Source: Alphaproteobacteria bacterium HT1-32 (GTDB lineage Bacteria > Pseudomonadota > Alphaproteobacteria > Rhodospirillales > HT1-32). Taken from it: a stretch of 64,000 bases of DNA. The first letter of the stretch is position 1; every line of letters starts with the position of its first letter. Of the stretch, positions 35,304-44,169 are shown in pieces. The notes below the pieces were generated by a model, which saw nothing but the letters and a program-made list of their open reading frames with translations, had not been told where the DNA came from and did not search any database. The position numbers were made by a program, and so were the translations under genes. The stretch is taken from the NCBI GenBank assembly GCA_009649675.1, contig WJPL01000001.1, forward strand, positions 165,781-229,780, in the 5' to 3' direction.

Positions 35304-36023
35304 TCAGGCCGCCTGTTTTTCTTTGATAGCCGAATAAACACTGTCCAGCAGTTGCCAGCGGACCGACACCGAGGCCCGCACGGCGGCAATAGCCTGTTGC
35401 TGCAATTCCGGCGTCGTCGCATAGCGATGGGTCAGTTCAAGACCAATACCCGCATGTTCTTCATCCCCTTCGATATGCACGATAAAGAATTCCAGATCAT
35501 CGTCTGTCATGCCGATCTTGCGCAGGGCTTCGACATATTTCGGATAAAGTGTCGGCAACTGCCCTTCAAGCGCAACCATGATGCCAGCGCAGGCTTCGGC
35601 CAGATTGCGGAAAGCCACCAGTTCCCAAATCCAGGCACGCATCGCACGTGCGCCCGCTGTAACATTACCAAGCTGTTCAGCATCACGGACATCGGCTTCC
35701 GTCAGGCCGCAGGCTTTCGCAAACTTCACCAGCAGGTCCGGATGGCGCTTCTCCGGCGTTTCCGGCATTTCTTCGCCCAGCAGGTTTTCCAGCAGATGCT
35801 GACGTGCGTCCAGGTCGGGAAGACGGCAGAACAGATGCGCAAACTGCTGCGGAATCGGATCAATATAATAGAAATGCTGTGTCGCCCAGAACCCCAGTTC
35901 GCCCTTTGTCAGTTCACCATTCGCAAAGGCGCGACTGAAGGGATGCCCGCCACCATGCTGTGGCTGACGAGCGGCTTCCAGCGCCTCGAAAAAGGTTTCC
36001 TTGTCCATCAGTGCAGTCATCAT
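35304..36023 (-). CDS. Heme-oxygenase-like di-iron oxidase candidate (TenA/PqqC/CADD superfamily)
   Basis: A 239-residue helical protein of the heme-oxygenase-like fold. The metal-ligand pattern of HDO enzymes such as CADD appears complete: a Glu in EEMPETPE (84/85/88), His94, Glu153 (ALEGQLP), and His183-x3-Asp187-x2-His190 (HIEGDEEH). PqqC and TenA use this fold without a di-iron site, so the pattern suggests an O2-activating oxidase rather than a PQQ or thiamin enzyme. No pqq or thi genes are near. It lies between two SDR genes in the UbiD operon. First ATG is 36023; 36008 is also possible. Confidence 0.75.
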   Translation of the reverse strand: MMTALMDKETFFEALEAARQPQHGGGHPFSRAFANGELTKGELGFWATQHFYYIDPIPQQFAHLFCRLPDLDARQHLLENLLGEEMPETPEKRHPDLLVKFAKACGLTEADVRDAEQLGNVTAGARAMRAWIWELVAFRNLAEACAGIMVALEGQLPTLYPKYVEALRKIGMTDDDLEFFIVHIEGDEEHAGIGLELTHRYATTPELQQQAIAAVRASVSVRWQLLDSVYSAIKEKQAA

Positions 36024-36053
36024 TTCTCTCCTGTTTGAATATCTGAATTTAGG

Positions 36054-36827
36054 TCAGGGGGTCAGTGACCCGCCGTTTATATGCAGAACCTGGCCGGTCA
36101 TATATGCAGATCCTCCCCCCAGCAGAAAAAGCACAGGCCCGACAATGTCCGCTGGTTCTGCGATGCGGCCCATTGGTATGGTTTTCGTGTAGGCCGTCAC
36201 ATCAAGCTGAGTTGAATTACTTTCCCGGCTTTGCCCCGTGCCACCACGCAGAAAGGCGGTATCAACGGCACCCGGCGCGACCGTGTTCGCACGCACATCC
36301 GGTGCATTCTCTATCGCCAGAGCCTTGGTCATGGCAATTACGCCAGCCTTCGCCGCACCGTAAGGGCCATATCCCGGCATCAGCCGTGTCGCGAGTCCCG
36401 AGGCCATATTGACGATGGCAGGCTTGATGCCCTGCCGCAGCAATGGCATTGCCGCCTTGCAGCACAGGAAGGTACTTTTCAGATTGCCGGCGATGATATC
36501 TTCCCAGTCCGTCACCGCCATTTCTGCTACAGGAATTTTGGCTCTGGTAAAGCCTGCGAGATTGACCAGTCCGTCGAGTGCGGTGAAATGTTCTGCCAGC
36601 CGCTTGAAGGCCGCATTGACCGGTGCCTCTTCACTCGCATCAAGACTGATCGTCATCTCGACGGAGCCGGGCGGGTGCTGTTCGACAGAAGCCGGCAGAT
36701 CCAGAACGGCGACACGACATCCCGCATCGACCAGCGCTGCGACCACAGCACGCCCGATACCACCACAGCCGCCAACGACAACAATCCGGCTACCGGCTGG
36801 TGGGACAAGGTCAAACTTCTGAGCCAT
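36054..36827 (-). CDS. Short-chain dehydrogenase/reductase
   Basis: A 257-residue classical SDR. The nucleotide-binding motif is the unusual GGCGGIGR (residues 19-26). The catalytic residues are Ser143, Tyr156 and Lys160 (PYGAAKAG). An Asp after strand two (VLDLPAS) points to NAD(H). The C-terminal loop is longer than in its neighbour SDR and the two are only distantly alike, so this is not a recent duplication. Its ATG overlaps the zinc-ribbon gene stop, coupling it to the UbiD pair. Confidence 0.88.
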   Translation of the reverse strand: MAQKFDLVPPAGSRIVVVGGCGGIGRAVVAALVDAGCRVAVLDLPASVEQHPPGSVEMTISLDASEEAPVNAAFKRLAEHFTALDGLVNLAGFTRAKIPVAEMAVTDWEDIIAGNLKSTFLCCKAAMPLLRQGIKPAIVNMASGLATRLMPGYGPYGAAKAGVIAMTKALAIENAPDVRANTVAPGAVDTAFLRGGTGQSRESNSTQLDVTAYTKTIPMGRIAEPADIVGPVLFLLGGGSAYMTGQVLHINGGSLTP

Positions 36828-37030
36828 CAATCCACCCTCACCAGCTTCTTGGCGTCTGTCTGACTGAAACCAGAGGCACAATGCGGACAATGAAGATCAA
36901 TGCCGCTGGTCAGCATGGACGCCGATAAATGGAACCATCCATCGCAGGACGGACACTGAGCCCAGGACGCATTACCGCTCTTCTCCCACCACTGGCCGAT
37001 GGTCAGATGTTGTGTATTACCAGGCTTCAT
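36827..37030 (-). CDS. Small zinc-ribbon protein, possible UbiD partner subunit
   Basis: A 67-residue protein with two CxxC knuckles (Cys26-Cys29 in CPSC, Cys48-Cys51 in CPHC), expected to bind one zinc. It overlaps ubiD by 4 bases upstream and the SDR by one codon downstream. The arrangement recalls the small 'subunit D' (BsdD/VdcD) of hydroxyarylic acid decarboxylases, which sits beside the UbiD-type subunit C; similarity beyond the zinc knuckles is not obvious. It may alternatively resemble a small subunit of an acyl-CoA or carboxylase system. Confidence 0.7.
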   Translation of the reverse strand: MKPGNTQHLTIGQWWEKSGNASWAQCPSCDGWFHLSASMLTSGIDLHCPHCASGFSQTDAKKLVRVD

Positions 37031-38463
37031 GCGACCGGCCATCTGCTGAAATCTATGCCATCCAGCCTGTCGCGTGCCCGGCCCGCCGCATCATCCGGCA
37101 CCCTGGCTCGTGGTGGAACCGGGTTCGGTGCTCCGGTGACACTGGTTGCAGGCATTGTCGCATCAATTGCGAGTTTCGAAGTGGTCCGGGCACCCGCCGA
37201 CATCGAAGGGTCCAGCATCGACCCGGACAGCCCGTCAATCGAGAAGCTGTCCCGGTTCCACTGCACCCGCGTTGCAAGTGCCCACATCACATCAGAATCA
37301 GAGAAAATATCCACATCCGTATCAACCGCGACAGCTGTCTTGATCCGGCGATAGGACAGCACCGAAGTAAGTGCGTCTCGGGCTTCGCCAAGTGACGGTT
37401 TGTCGAGCTGTATATAAGCATGAAAGCGGCGGCCTGAATTAGGCACATGTATATTGCTCACCGAAGGGGCAACGCCCCTCACCATCGAGAACAATTTGCC
37501 TTCCATGACCATATTGTCCGGCACCAGCATATCCGGCAAACCGGAACCATAGTCATGATAGATGGCATTCCGGCGACGGGTGATACAGGTGATTTCACAA
37601 ATCGGTGCCGGCGTCTGCGGTCCGGAATATCCGGTATATTCACCGAACGGCCCATCTGCCTGCAGGACATCTGCCGGCACCCAGCCTTCAATAACGATCT
37701 CGGCATCCGCCGGCACCATGATATGACTGCCATGCGTGACCGACGGTACCATGCGCAAGGGCTCACCGATCAGACCACCGGTCGCCCCCCAGTGACTCTC
37801 CGGATATTTCAGCTTGGCCTGCGTACCCATCAAAACAGCCGGATGATGGCCAATCCAGAAAGCGACAGGACAGGCTTGCCCCCTGCTCCAGAATTTCCGC
37901 ATGTTCCGGGCATTATGCGATGACGGATAGGGGAAATAGCTCATGACCTTCGGCCCCTTGACCCAACAACGCTGAATCGCCGTGTTGTCGATCCCGGTCT
38001 CCGGATCATAGGTCGTCGCGTGGGCCGAGGTCAGATAAGGCCCCGGATCAAGTATGTGCTGACGCACAGCCGGAAGTCTGGTCAGATCCGCATCATCCCC
38101 GCGCAGAACAACCTCCTGCACCGGGGCATCCGCCGACGGAACAATCACAGGTTCGATGGTTGCTGATGTCCGGTCGGCATATACCCGGGCTGCATACCGG
38201 TGGTCATCAAGGCCAAGTGCCCGTGCCGTCAGTTCCCGGCTCGCCGTCAGGTTACAGATCAGCGGAATATCGCTGACCGTACCATCCATCAGCAGCGGCT
38301 TTTCGACATAGATAACGGGGAACCGGCCAAGATCACCAATGGCATATTGCAAGGCGGTAATATCATAGGCCGTGCTTATCGGCCCATCCACATGATGGAC
38401 CGAATTCTTGGCTTCCTTGAGAAAATTCCCAAGGCTGAATATCGGTGTCGCTGCATCCAACAT
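37027..38463 (-). CDS. UbiD family prenylated-FMN-dependent (de)carboxylase
   Basis: A 478-residue UbiD-type enzyme, expected to add or remove CO2 on an aromatic or unsaturated acid using prenyl-FMN. The family core is clear: QYAIGDLGRFPVIYVEKP, YSGPQTPAPICEI and the GPFGEYTGYSG loop. In characterised enzymes (Fdc1) this loop reads EGPFGE and both Glu are catalytic; here the first is Asp270, the second Glu275. No UbiX prenyltransferase gene is in the window. It is the first gene of the operon, with a zinc-ribbon protein, two SDRs and a di-iron oxidase candidate downstream, and diverges from a GntR regulator. Confidence 0.88.
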   Translation of the reverse strand: MLDAATPIFSLGNFLKEAKNSVHHVDGPISTAYDITALQYAIGDLGRFPVIYVEKPLLMDGTVSDIPLICNLTASRELTARALGLDDHRYAARVYADRTSATIEPVIVPSADAPVQEVVLRGDDADLTRLPAVRQHILDPGPYLTSAHATTYDPETGIDNTAIQRCWVKGPKVMSYFPYPSSHNARNMRKFWSRGQACPVAFWIGHHPAVLMGTQAKLKYPESHWGATGGLIGEPLRMVPSVTHGSHIMVPADAEIVIEGWVPADVLQADGPFGEYTGYSGPQTPAPICEITCITRRRNAIYHDYGSGLPDMLVPDNMVMEGKLFSMVRGVAPSVSNIHVPNSGRRFHAYIQLDKPSLGEARDALTSVLSYRRIKTAVAVDTDVDIFSDSDVMWALATRVQWNRDSFSIDGLSGSMLDPSMSAGARTTSKLAIDATMPATSVTGAPNPVPPRARVPDDAAGRARDRLDGIDFSRWPVA

Positions 38464-38535
38464 GGTTGCATTGATATATCATTATGTGTATAGCTGTCAC
38501 CTGTCTTTTCAACCTACCGGTACTTTGGTTTCCAT
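38464..38535. promoter_or_regulatory. Divergent promoter region between ubiD-like gene and gntR-like gene
   Basis: This 72-bp AT-rich gap serves both divergent units. It contains the perfect palindrome TGATATATCA (38472-38481), a plausible operator half or -10 element. The neighbouring GntR/UTRA protein is the obvious candidate to bind here, but no site was confirmed. Confidence 0.4.
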
Positions 38536-39357
38536 ATGCAGCAAGAGATGGATTCTCACCGGTCCCGGCTGGTCGGAGGGGTCGACCCCTCCAACCCGAC
38601 GCCGCTTTATCATCAGTTATTCACGCTGTTGCGCGACCGGATTTTCGACGGTGCCTATGAAGAAGACGAGAAGCTGCCGAGTGAACAGCAACTCGTCGAT
38701 CTGTTCGGGGTATCACGCATCACGGCGAAGCGGGCTCTCGACGAGCTTGCGGCAGACGGACTGGTTTACCGGGCGCGTGCCCGGGGAACCCGCGTCGCCG
38801 CCCAGACACGAACCCGGCCGGTCAACGCCAGTGTTCATGGCTTGTTTGAAAACGTCATGTCGCTTGGCGAAACCACCAGGGTCCGGCATCTTGAATTTGC
38901 GGAGACTGGCGCCCCCTCTGACGTCGCCAAAACCATGGGGCTGGCTCTGGGCACAAGTGTCCAGCGCGCTGTCCGCATCCGGACGACACCTGATGGTCCG
39001 ATGGCACATGTCACCTCATATGTACCGGCGGATATTGGCCGTCTCTATACCCAGCAGGAACTGACCGCCAAACCTCTGATCATTCTGCTTGAAGCCAAAG
39101 GCGTGATTGCAACCGAAGCCCGCCAGACCATCAACGCCATTTCGGCTGAGCCGACGATCGCCACTCATCTCGGGGTTGAACCGGGTGCGCCGCTGCTTGC
39201 CCTCAACCGGGTCGTCAAGGATAGCGATGGTCGCGTCATTGAGTTCATCACCGCCCTCTACCGTCCCGACCGTTACGCTTACCGCATGCAACTCTCCCGT
39301 TCTGTGGATGATGGTGCAAGCCTCTGGCAAGCCACCGACACGCTGAATTCGATCTGA
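38536..39357 (+). CDS. GntR family (HutC/UTRA) transcriptional regulator
   Basis: A 273-residue repressor-type protein. Residues ~20-90 form the GntR winged helix (PLYHQLFTLLRDRIFDGAY, LPSEQQLVDLFGVSRITAKR). Residues ~105-255 form the UTRA ligand-binding domain. It is divergent from the UbiD operon and 14 bases ahead of the hydantoinase genes, so it probably controls one or both in response to a pathway metabolite. ATG 38536 is the first in-frame ATG; 38548 is also possible. Confidence 0.9.
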   Translation: MQQEMDSHRSRLVGGVDPSNPTPLYHQLFTLLRDRIFDGAYEEDEKLPSEQQLVDLFGVSRITAKRALDELAADGLVYRARARGTRVAAQTRTRPVNASVHGLFENVMSLGETTRVRHLEFAETGAPSDVAKTMGLALGTSVQRAVRIRTTPDGPMAHVTSYVPADIGRLYTQQELTAKPLIILLEAKGVIATEARQTINAISAEPTIATHLGVEPGAPLLALNRVVKDSDGRVIEFITALYRPDRYAYRMQLSRSVDDGASLWQATDTLNSI

Positions 39358-39371
39358 CAAGGAGCCAATCA

Positions 39372-41108
39372 ATGCCTGATATCGACCCCGTCACTCTTGC
39401 GGTACTCAAGGGGCGCCTCGAACAGATCGCCGACGAAATGGACGCGACCCTGTTCCGGTCTGCCTTCAACCCGATCATCGCCGAAGCGCATGACGCCAGC
39501 CATGGTCTGTACCACCGTGATACCGGAGCCACCCTGGTTCAGGGGAAATCGGGCCTGCCGATTTTTGTCGGTGTTATGGCATTTGCCGTCCGCGCCGTGA
39601 TCAACAAGGCAGCCAAAGATGGCGATATGGAAGATGGTGACGTCTATATCTTCAACGACCCCTATGAAGGCGGCACCCATCTCAGCGACTTCAAGCTGGT
39701 CCGGCCCTATTACAGAGATGGCGAGCTGTTCTGTTATCTGGCGTCCGTTGGTCACTGGCATGATGTCGGCGGAAACGTCCCCGGCAACTACAATCCATCA
39801 GCCACGGAAAGCTTTCAGGAAGGCATGCATATCCCGCCGGTAAAGCTTTTCCGGAAGGGCGTCCTGAATCAGGATATCGTCGATATTCTGCAAACCAATT
39901 CACGCCTGCCGGGGTCACTGTACGGTGACCTCAATGGACAGGTAAACGCGCTGGACCTCGGTGCCAGCCGCCTTGGCCAGTTGCTTGATGAATACGGCGC
40001 AAAGCTGGTTGAAGATTGTGTTGAAGAACTGACTGTCCGCGCTGAAAAACTGATGCGCTCGAATATTGAGAGCATCCCTGATGGTCAGTATTCCTTTGAA
40101 GACTTTCTCGACAATGATGGCATCGTCGATGAACCGCTGAAGATCGCTCTGGATGTGACGATCAGGGGGGACGAAATGACCCTTGATTTCTCACGCACCT
40201 CCCCCGCCTGCGCCGGGCCGGTGAACATTTCAGAATCAACCACCGTTGCCAGCTGCTATGTCGCGCTGAAACATGTGTTTACCGATGTGCCTGCCAATGC
40301 CGGGGTGCTTGGCCCGATCAAGTTCATCATTCCGGATGGCAGCCTGCTGAAGGTTAAGGCACCAAAGCCGGTTGGCGGCTATACGGAAACCATTCTGCGC
40401 GTCATTGACGTGATGTTCTCCGTGATGGCGCAGGCTGCGCCGGAGCGCACCAACGCCCATGCCTATGGCACCATCAACGCCCTCAGCCTTGCAGGCCACC
40501 GGCAGGACGGACGACGCTGGGTGATGTTCTCGTTCTTTGGCGGCGGACATGGCGGCAACCCGAAAGGCGACGGGCTGAACCACGGAAATGCGCCCATCTC
40601 AACGGCAACCATCCCGCCCGTCGAAATTCTGGAAGCTGCATACCCCGTCATGTTCACAAAATGGGCGCTGCGTCAGGATTCTGGCGGTGCCGGCAAACAT
40701 CGCGGCGGACTGGGTGCTCAGTACGAACTTGAGCTGCTCGAAAAGAATGCCGATGTCTTCCTGTTCGGAGAACGCGGAAAATACTGCCCGCAAGGTGTGT
40801 TCGGTGGTGGCGAAGCCCTCCCGACGGTCTTCACCTACGAACAGGATGATGGAGAGCATCACCCTGCGATGGTCTCAAAAATGGTCAATATGAAGCTGAA
40901 ACAAGGGCAGAAAATCCTGCTGGAGACACCTGGCGGCGGCGGATACGGCCATGTGGAAGAACGCAAACTGGACAGCATCCAGCGCGATCTCGACCTGGGC
41001 TACATCTCCCCGGCAGCGGCAGAAAAAACATACCGGGTCGTCGTTGATGCAAATGGCAGGGTCGATCCCGATAAAACCAGAACATTTCGTCAGGAGACTG
41101 CCCAATGA
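39372..41108 (+). CDS. hyuB: Hydantoinase B / oxoprolinase B-type subunit
   Basis: A 578-residue protein of the HyuB family, which works with HyuA in ATP-dependent opening of hydantoins or 5-oxoproline, or in acetone/acetophenone carboxylases. Typical stretches include DATLFRSAFNPIIAEAHDAS, YIFNDPYEGGTHLSDFKLV, GHWHDVGGNVPG and ETPGGGGYG. The start has an aaggag Shine-Dalgarno. It overlaps hyuA by 4 bases. Order is B then A, and no carboxylase gamma subunit is seen, so hydantoin-like cleavage is more likely than carboxylation. Confidence 0.9.
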   Translation: MPDIDPVTLAVLKGRLEQIADEMDATLFRSAFNPIIAEAHDASHGLYHRDTGATLVQGKSGLPIFVGVMAFAVRAVINKAAKDGDMEDGDVYIFNDPYEGGTHLSDFKLVRPYYRDGELFCYLASVGHWHDVGGNVPGNYNPSATESFQEGMHIPPVKLFRKGVLNQDIVDILQTNSRLPGSLYGDLNGQVNALDLGASRLGQLLDEYGAKLVEDCVEELTVRAEKLMRSNIESIPDGQYSFEDFLDNDGIVDEPLKIALDVTIRGDEMTLDFSRTSPACAGPVNISESTTVASCYVALKHVFTDVPANAGVLGPIKFIIPDGSLLKVKAPKPVGGYTETILRVIDVMFSVMAQAAPERTNAHAYGTINALSLAGHRQDGRRWVMFSFFGGGHGGNPKGDGLNHGNAPISTATIPPVEILEAAYPVMFTKWALRQDSGGAGKHRGGLGAQYELELLEKNADVFLFGERGKYCPQGVFGGGEALPTVFTYEQDDGEHHPAMVSKMVNMKLKQGQKILLETPGGGGYGHVEERKLDSIQRDLDLGYISPAAAEKTYRVVVDANGRVDPDKTRTFRQETAQ

Positions 41109-43168
41109 GCGCTCGTAATTTCGTTATCGGCGTCGATGTAGGCGGCACCTTCACCGATCTGTTTTTCCTCGACGAACAGTCAGGTCGCGCCTTCACCCGC
41201 AAGACACCATCGACACCCTCCAATCAGGCTGTTGGTTTCCTTGAAGGTATTGGCAGCGGCGTTGATGATCTCTCGACAATCGCAACCGTAATTCACGGTA
41301 CCACTGTCGGCACCAACGCCCTGCTCGAACGCAAGGGGGCAAAGGCCGGCGTTATCACCACAAAGGGTTTCCGCGATGTGCTGGAAATGCGCCGCCGGGA
41401 CCGTCCCGAAACCTGGGGGCTATGGGGTTCTTTCGATCCTGTGGTAGCGCGTGACCGACGTGTCGAAGTCAGTGAACGCACGCTGGCTGACGGACAGGTC
41501 CATACCGCGGTCGACCCGGAAGAAGTAAAGCAGGCGGCAAAGCTGCTGCTGGAAAGGGGTGCCGAATCAATCTGCATCTTCTTCATCAACGCCTATGCAA
41601 ATGCTGAGAACGAGCAAATCGCACTGGCTGCCGTCAAGGAGGTCTGGCCGAATGATTATATCAATGCGTCCAGTGACATCCTGCCGGAAATCCGGGAGTT
41701 TGAACGTGCATCGACAACCGCACTGAACGCCTATCTCCAGCCGCCCGTCGGAAAGTATCTCAAGAATCTCGACAACAGCCTGACCGATGGCGGCTTTGCC
41801 GGGCAATTGCTGATCGTGCAGTCCAACGGCGGTGTCATGACCGTCGATACAGCGCAGAAGCTGCCCGTCCGCACGGCGTTGTCCGGTCCGGCAGCCGGTG
41901 TGATTGCAGGTGCCTACATTTCTGAAAACGCAGGCTTTCCGAATATCATCACCTGTGACATGGGTGGCACCAGTTTCGATGTCAGTCTGGTTGCCGGCGG
42001 TGAAGCCGCACTGGCGGCACAGACTTCCATCGACTTCGGCATGGTCGTCCGTACACCGATGATCGAGATCACAACCATTGGAGCCGGTGGCGGCTCAATC
42101 GCATCAATCGACGCCGGTGGCATGTTACAGGTTGGACCGGAATCAGCAGGCTCAGATCCAGGGCCGGTCTGTTACGGACTTGGTAATACCCGGCCGACCG
42201 TCACAGATGCCAACGTCGTCCTCGGGCGCATCAATGCCGACCGCCCGATTGGCGGAAAGCTGGCCCGTCTTGATGTCGCTGCCGCCGAGGCCGCCCTTGA
42301 AGAACATATCGGCAAACCACTTGGTCTGAGTGCCGTTCAGGCCGCAGAGGCCGTTATCCGTGTTGCCAACTCGCGCATGGCCGGTGCGATCCGACTGGTT
42401 TCCATCGAACGCGGCTTTGACCCGGAGCAGTTTGTCGCCATGCCGTTTGGCGGCGGTGGCTCTCTCCACACCGGCGCGCTGATCAAGGAAGTTGGTCTCG
42501 CCAACGCACTGGTCCCCCGCTATCCCGGCGTCACCAGTGCGCTGGGTTGTGTCATTGCCGATATGCGCCACGATTTCGTCCATACGCTGAACGATATGGT
42601 CGACAGCATCGATATCAGCTCACTTGATGAAGAGATGGTCCGCACCGACACGGAAGGCCGCCGTCTGCTGAATGAAAGTGGCGTCACACTGGACGAACTC
42701 AACACCGTCTTTGAACTGGATATGTCTTATCTCGGCCAAACCCATACAGTACCGGTTGCCATTCCGGTGACCGTCTCGAACAAGACAACAGGTGTGACCA
42801 GGGAAACTCTCCGGAAAGCCTTCGAGACGCAGTATGAAAAAACCTACGGTCGTCTTCTCTCCGGTATCGGCATCCGCATTCTGAATCTCCGGACATCCGT
42901 GATCGGCAAGCGGCCCAAGTTTGACCTTTCGCTGCTGGCCCCGGAAGACGGCGGTTCCATTGAAGCCTCTCGAACCGGTGAACGGGATGTCTTCGTTGAT
43001 GGAGAATGGCACAAGGCAGCAATCTTCGACCGGCTCAGCCTGCCGATTGATGCGGAAATCCCCGGCCCGGCCCTGCTCGAACAGCCGGATACAACAATCT
43101 TCATCGACCCCGACCTTTATGGAAAGGTCGACCGGTTTGGTAATATCGTTATCTCGCGGAAGGGCTGA
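41105..43168 (+). CDS. hyuA: Hydantoinase A / oxoprolinase A-type ATPase subunit
   Basis: A 687-residue protein of the HyuA family with the ASKHA ATP-binding fold. The phosphate-1 motif is GVDVGGTFTDLFF at the N-terminus, and TCDMGGTSFDVSLV plus GAGGGSIASIDAGG lie further in. With HyuB it would hydrolyse a cyclic amide with ATP. Candidates are N-methylhydantoin, hydantoin or 5-oxoproline relatives; the sequence alone does not decide. An isochorismatase-fold protein follows 2 bases later, the place where N-carbamoylsarcosine amidase sits in creatinine degradation. Confidence 0.91.
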   Translation: MSARNFVIGVDVGGTFTDLFFLDEQSGRAFTRKTPSTPSNQAVGFLEGIGSGVDDLSTIATVIHGTTVGTNALLERKGAKAGVITTKGFRDVLEMRRRDRPETWGLWGSFDPVVARDRRVEVSERTLADGQVHTAVDPEEVKQAAKLLLERGAESICIFFINAYANAENEQIALAAVKEVWPNDYINASSDILPEIREFERASTTALNAYLQPPVGKYLKNLDNSLTDGGFAGQLLIVQSNGGVMTVDTAQKLPVRTALSGPAAGVIAGAYISENAGFPNIITCDMGGTSFDVSLVAGGEAALAAQTSIDFGMVVRTPMIEITTIGAGGGSIASIDAGGMLQVGPESAGSDPGPVCYGLGNTRPTVTDANVVLGRINADRPIGGKLARLDVAAAEAALEEHIGKPLGLSAVQAAEAVIRVANSRMAGAIRLVSIERGFDPEQFVAMPFGGGGSLHTGALIKEVGLANALVPRYPGVTSALGCVIADMRHDFVHTLNDMVDSIDISSLDEEMVRTDTEGRRLLNESGVTLDELNTVFELDMSYLGQTHTVPVAIPVTVSNKTTGVTRETLRKAFETQYEKTYGRLLSGIGIRILNLRTSVIGKRPKFDLSLLAPEDGGSIEASRTGERDVFVDGEWHKAAIFDRLSLPIDAEIPGPALLEQPDTTIFIDPDLYGKVDRFGNIVISRKG

Positions 43169-43170
43169 TC

Positions 43171-43773
43171 ATGGCACAAATGGAGATGTCAAAAACGGCA
43201 CTTGTTCTCGTCGACATGCAGAACGACTTTCTGCATGAGAAAGGCGCCTATGCCCGTGGCGGAGCTTCAGATGATGGCATCGCCAGCCTGAAACACCGGC
43301 TGAAGCCTGTCGCTGACGCCGTGCGTGCCAAAGGCGGGTGGATTGTTTCCACCCATTTCACCCTGGTCCCTGGCAAAAACGGCGAACCTTTTATCCTGCC
43401 CCATCTGAAGGAACTGCGCCCGTTCCTGCAAAAGGGAGACTTTGCCCCCGGTTCATTCGGCCATGATGTGATTGACGAGCTTCAGCCCATTGACCTGAAG
43501 GTCGAGAAAGTCGCTTACGATGCCTTCTATATGAGCCGGCTTGAATTCGTCCTGAACCGGGCCGGCATCGAAACCGTTGTGTTTGGCGGAATCGTCACGA
43601 ACGGCGGTGTCGAGAGCACCGTTCGCGGTGCCCATGTCCGTGACTTTCATCCGATTGTTCTCGAAGACGGCTGTGCCGCATTCGGCACAAAAGCTCATGA
43701 CGCCGCGATCGCCTCAATGCGCACCATGTCAAAGGTCATGACCTGTGCCGACTTCATCAAAACCCTGAACTGA
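43171..43773 (+). CDS. Isochorismatase-fold hydrolase lacking the catalytic Cys
   Basis: A 200-residue isochorismatase-like protein. Asp15 (LVDMQNDF) and Lys113 (VEKVAYDAF) fit the catalytic Asp and Lys. At the nucleophile position the usual TNVCVEST reads TNGGVEST, so Gly146 replaces Cys. Amidases of this fold (N-carbamoylsarcosine amidase, nicotinamidase, RutB) need that Cys; true isochorismatases have Gly there and hydrolyse a vinyl ether instead. It is therefore unlikely to be an ordinary amidase despite following hyuA. It may act on a non-amide substrate or be inactive. Confidence 0.85.
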   Translation: MAQMEMSKTALVLVDMQNDFLHEKGAYARGGASDDGIASLKHRLKPVADAVRAKGGWIVSTHFTLVPGKNGEPFILPHLKELRPFLQKGDFAPGSFGHDVIDELQPIDLKVEKVAYDAFYMSRLEFVLNRAGIETVVFGGIVTNGGVESTVRGAHVRDFHPIVLEDGCAAFGTKAHDAAIASMRTMSKVMTCADFIKTLN

Positions 43774-43803
43774 CTGTTCGACCGTCCGGGAAGAAAACCT
43801 GTA

Positions 43804-44169
43804 TCAGCCCCGCACTTCGGCCATGTCATTCCAGACTTTCTGATCCGTAAACTTGCCGTCTTTAATCGAGAACCGGTCAATAAAACGAATGCCAGAGAAG
43901 GGCACGTTATCCAGCCCCTCACCTTCGAGGCGTCCGAAACAATAGACGATCTGATGTGTGCCCTGATCGACGACGTCGATCTGATCATAGCTTTTACGGA
44001 CCCACAGATAGCGTGACTTCGACCAGACAACGAGCTCTTCAAGGCTGCTCATGACAGCATCCCCCGGAAAGGTCATCGTAAAGCCGGGTGCGAGAAAGCT
44101 CTTCGCCTTTTCCAGATCCCGGGCCTCCATCGTGCGCAGGAAGTTATCAACCATCTCAGCCGGTTTCAT
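43804..44169 (-). CDS. SnoaL-like / NTF2-fold protein
   Basis: A 121-residue protein with the SnoaL/NTF2 cone fold pattern (MKPAEMVDNFLRTMEARDLE, then a FTMTFPGD strand and IRFIDRFSIKDGKFTDQKVW near the end). Members are cyclases, isomerases or small ligand-binding proteins. ATG 44169 overlaps the previous stop by 4 bases. It closes a four-gene operon with a methyltransferase and two TIGR04076-like proteins. No catalytic residue can be assigned. Confidence 0.75.
   Translation of the reverse strand: MKPAEMVDNFLRTMEARDLEKAKSFLAPGFTMTFPGDAVMSSLEELVVWSKSRYLWVRKSYDQIDVVDQGTHQIVYCFGRLEGEGLDNVPFSGIRFIDRFSIKDGKFTDQKVWNDMAEVRG

Noticed and set aside
35304-36023. Assignment as PqqC or thiaminase TenA
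   Set aside because: No pqq or thi genes are nearby, and the H-x3-D-x2-H and Glu/His ligand pattern fits metal-dependent HDO members better.
39372-43168. Acetone or acetophenone carboxylase
   Set aside because: Those need extra small subunits that are absent here; only the A and B subunits common to hydantoinase/oxoprolinase systems are present.
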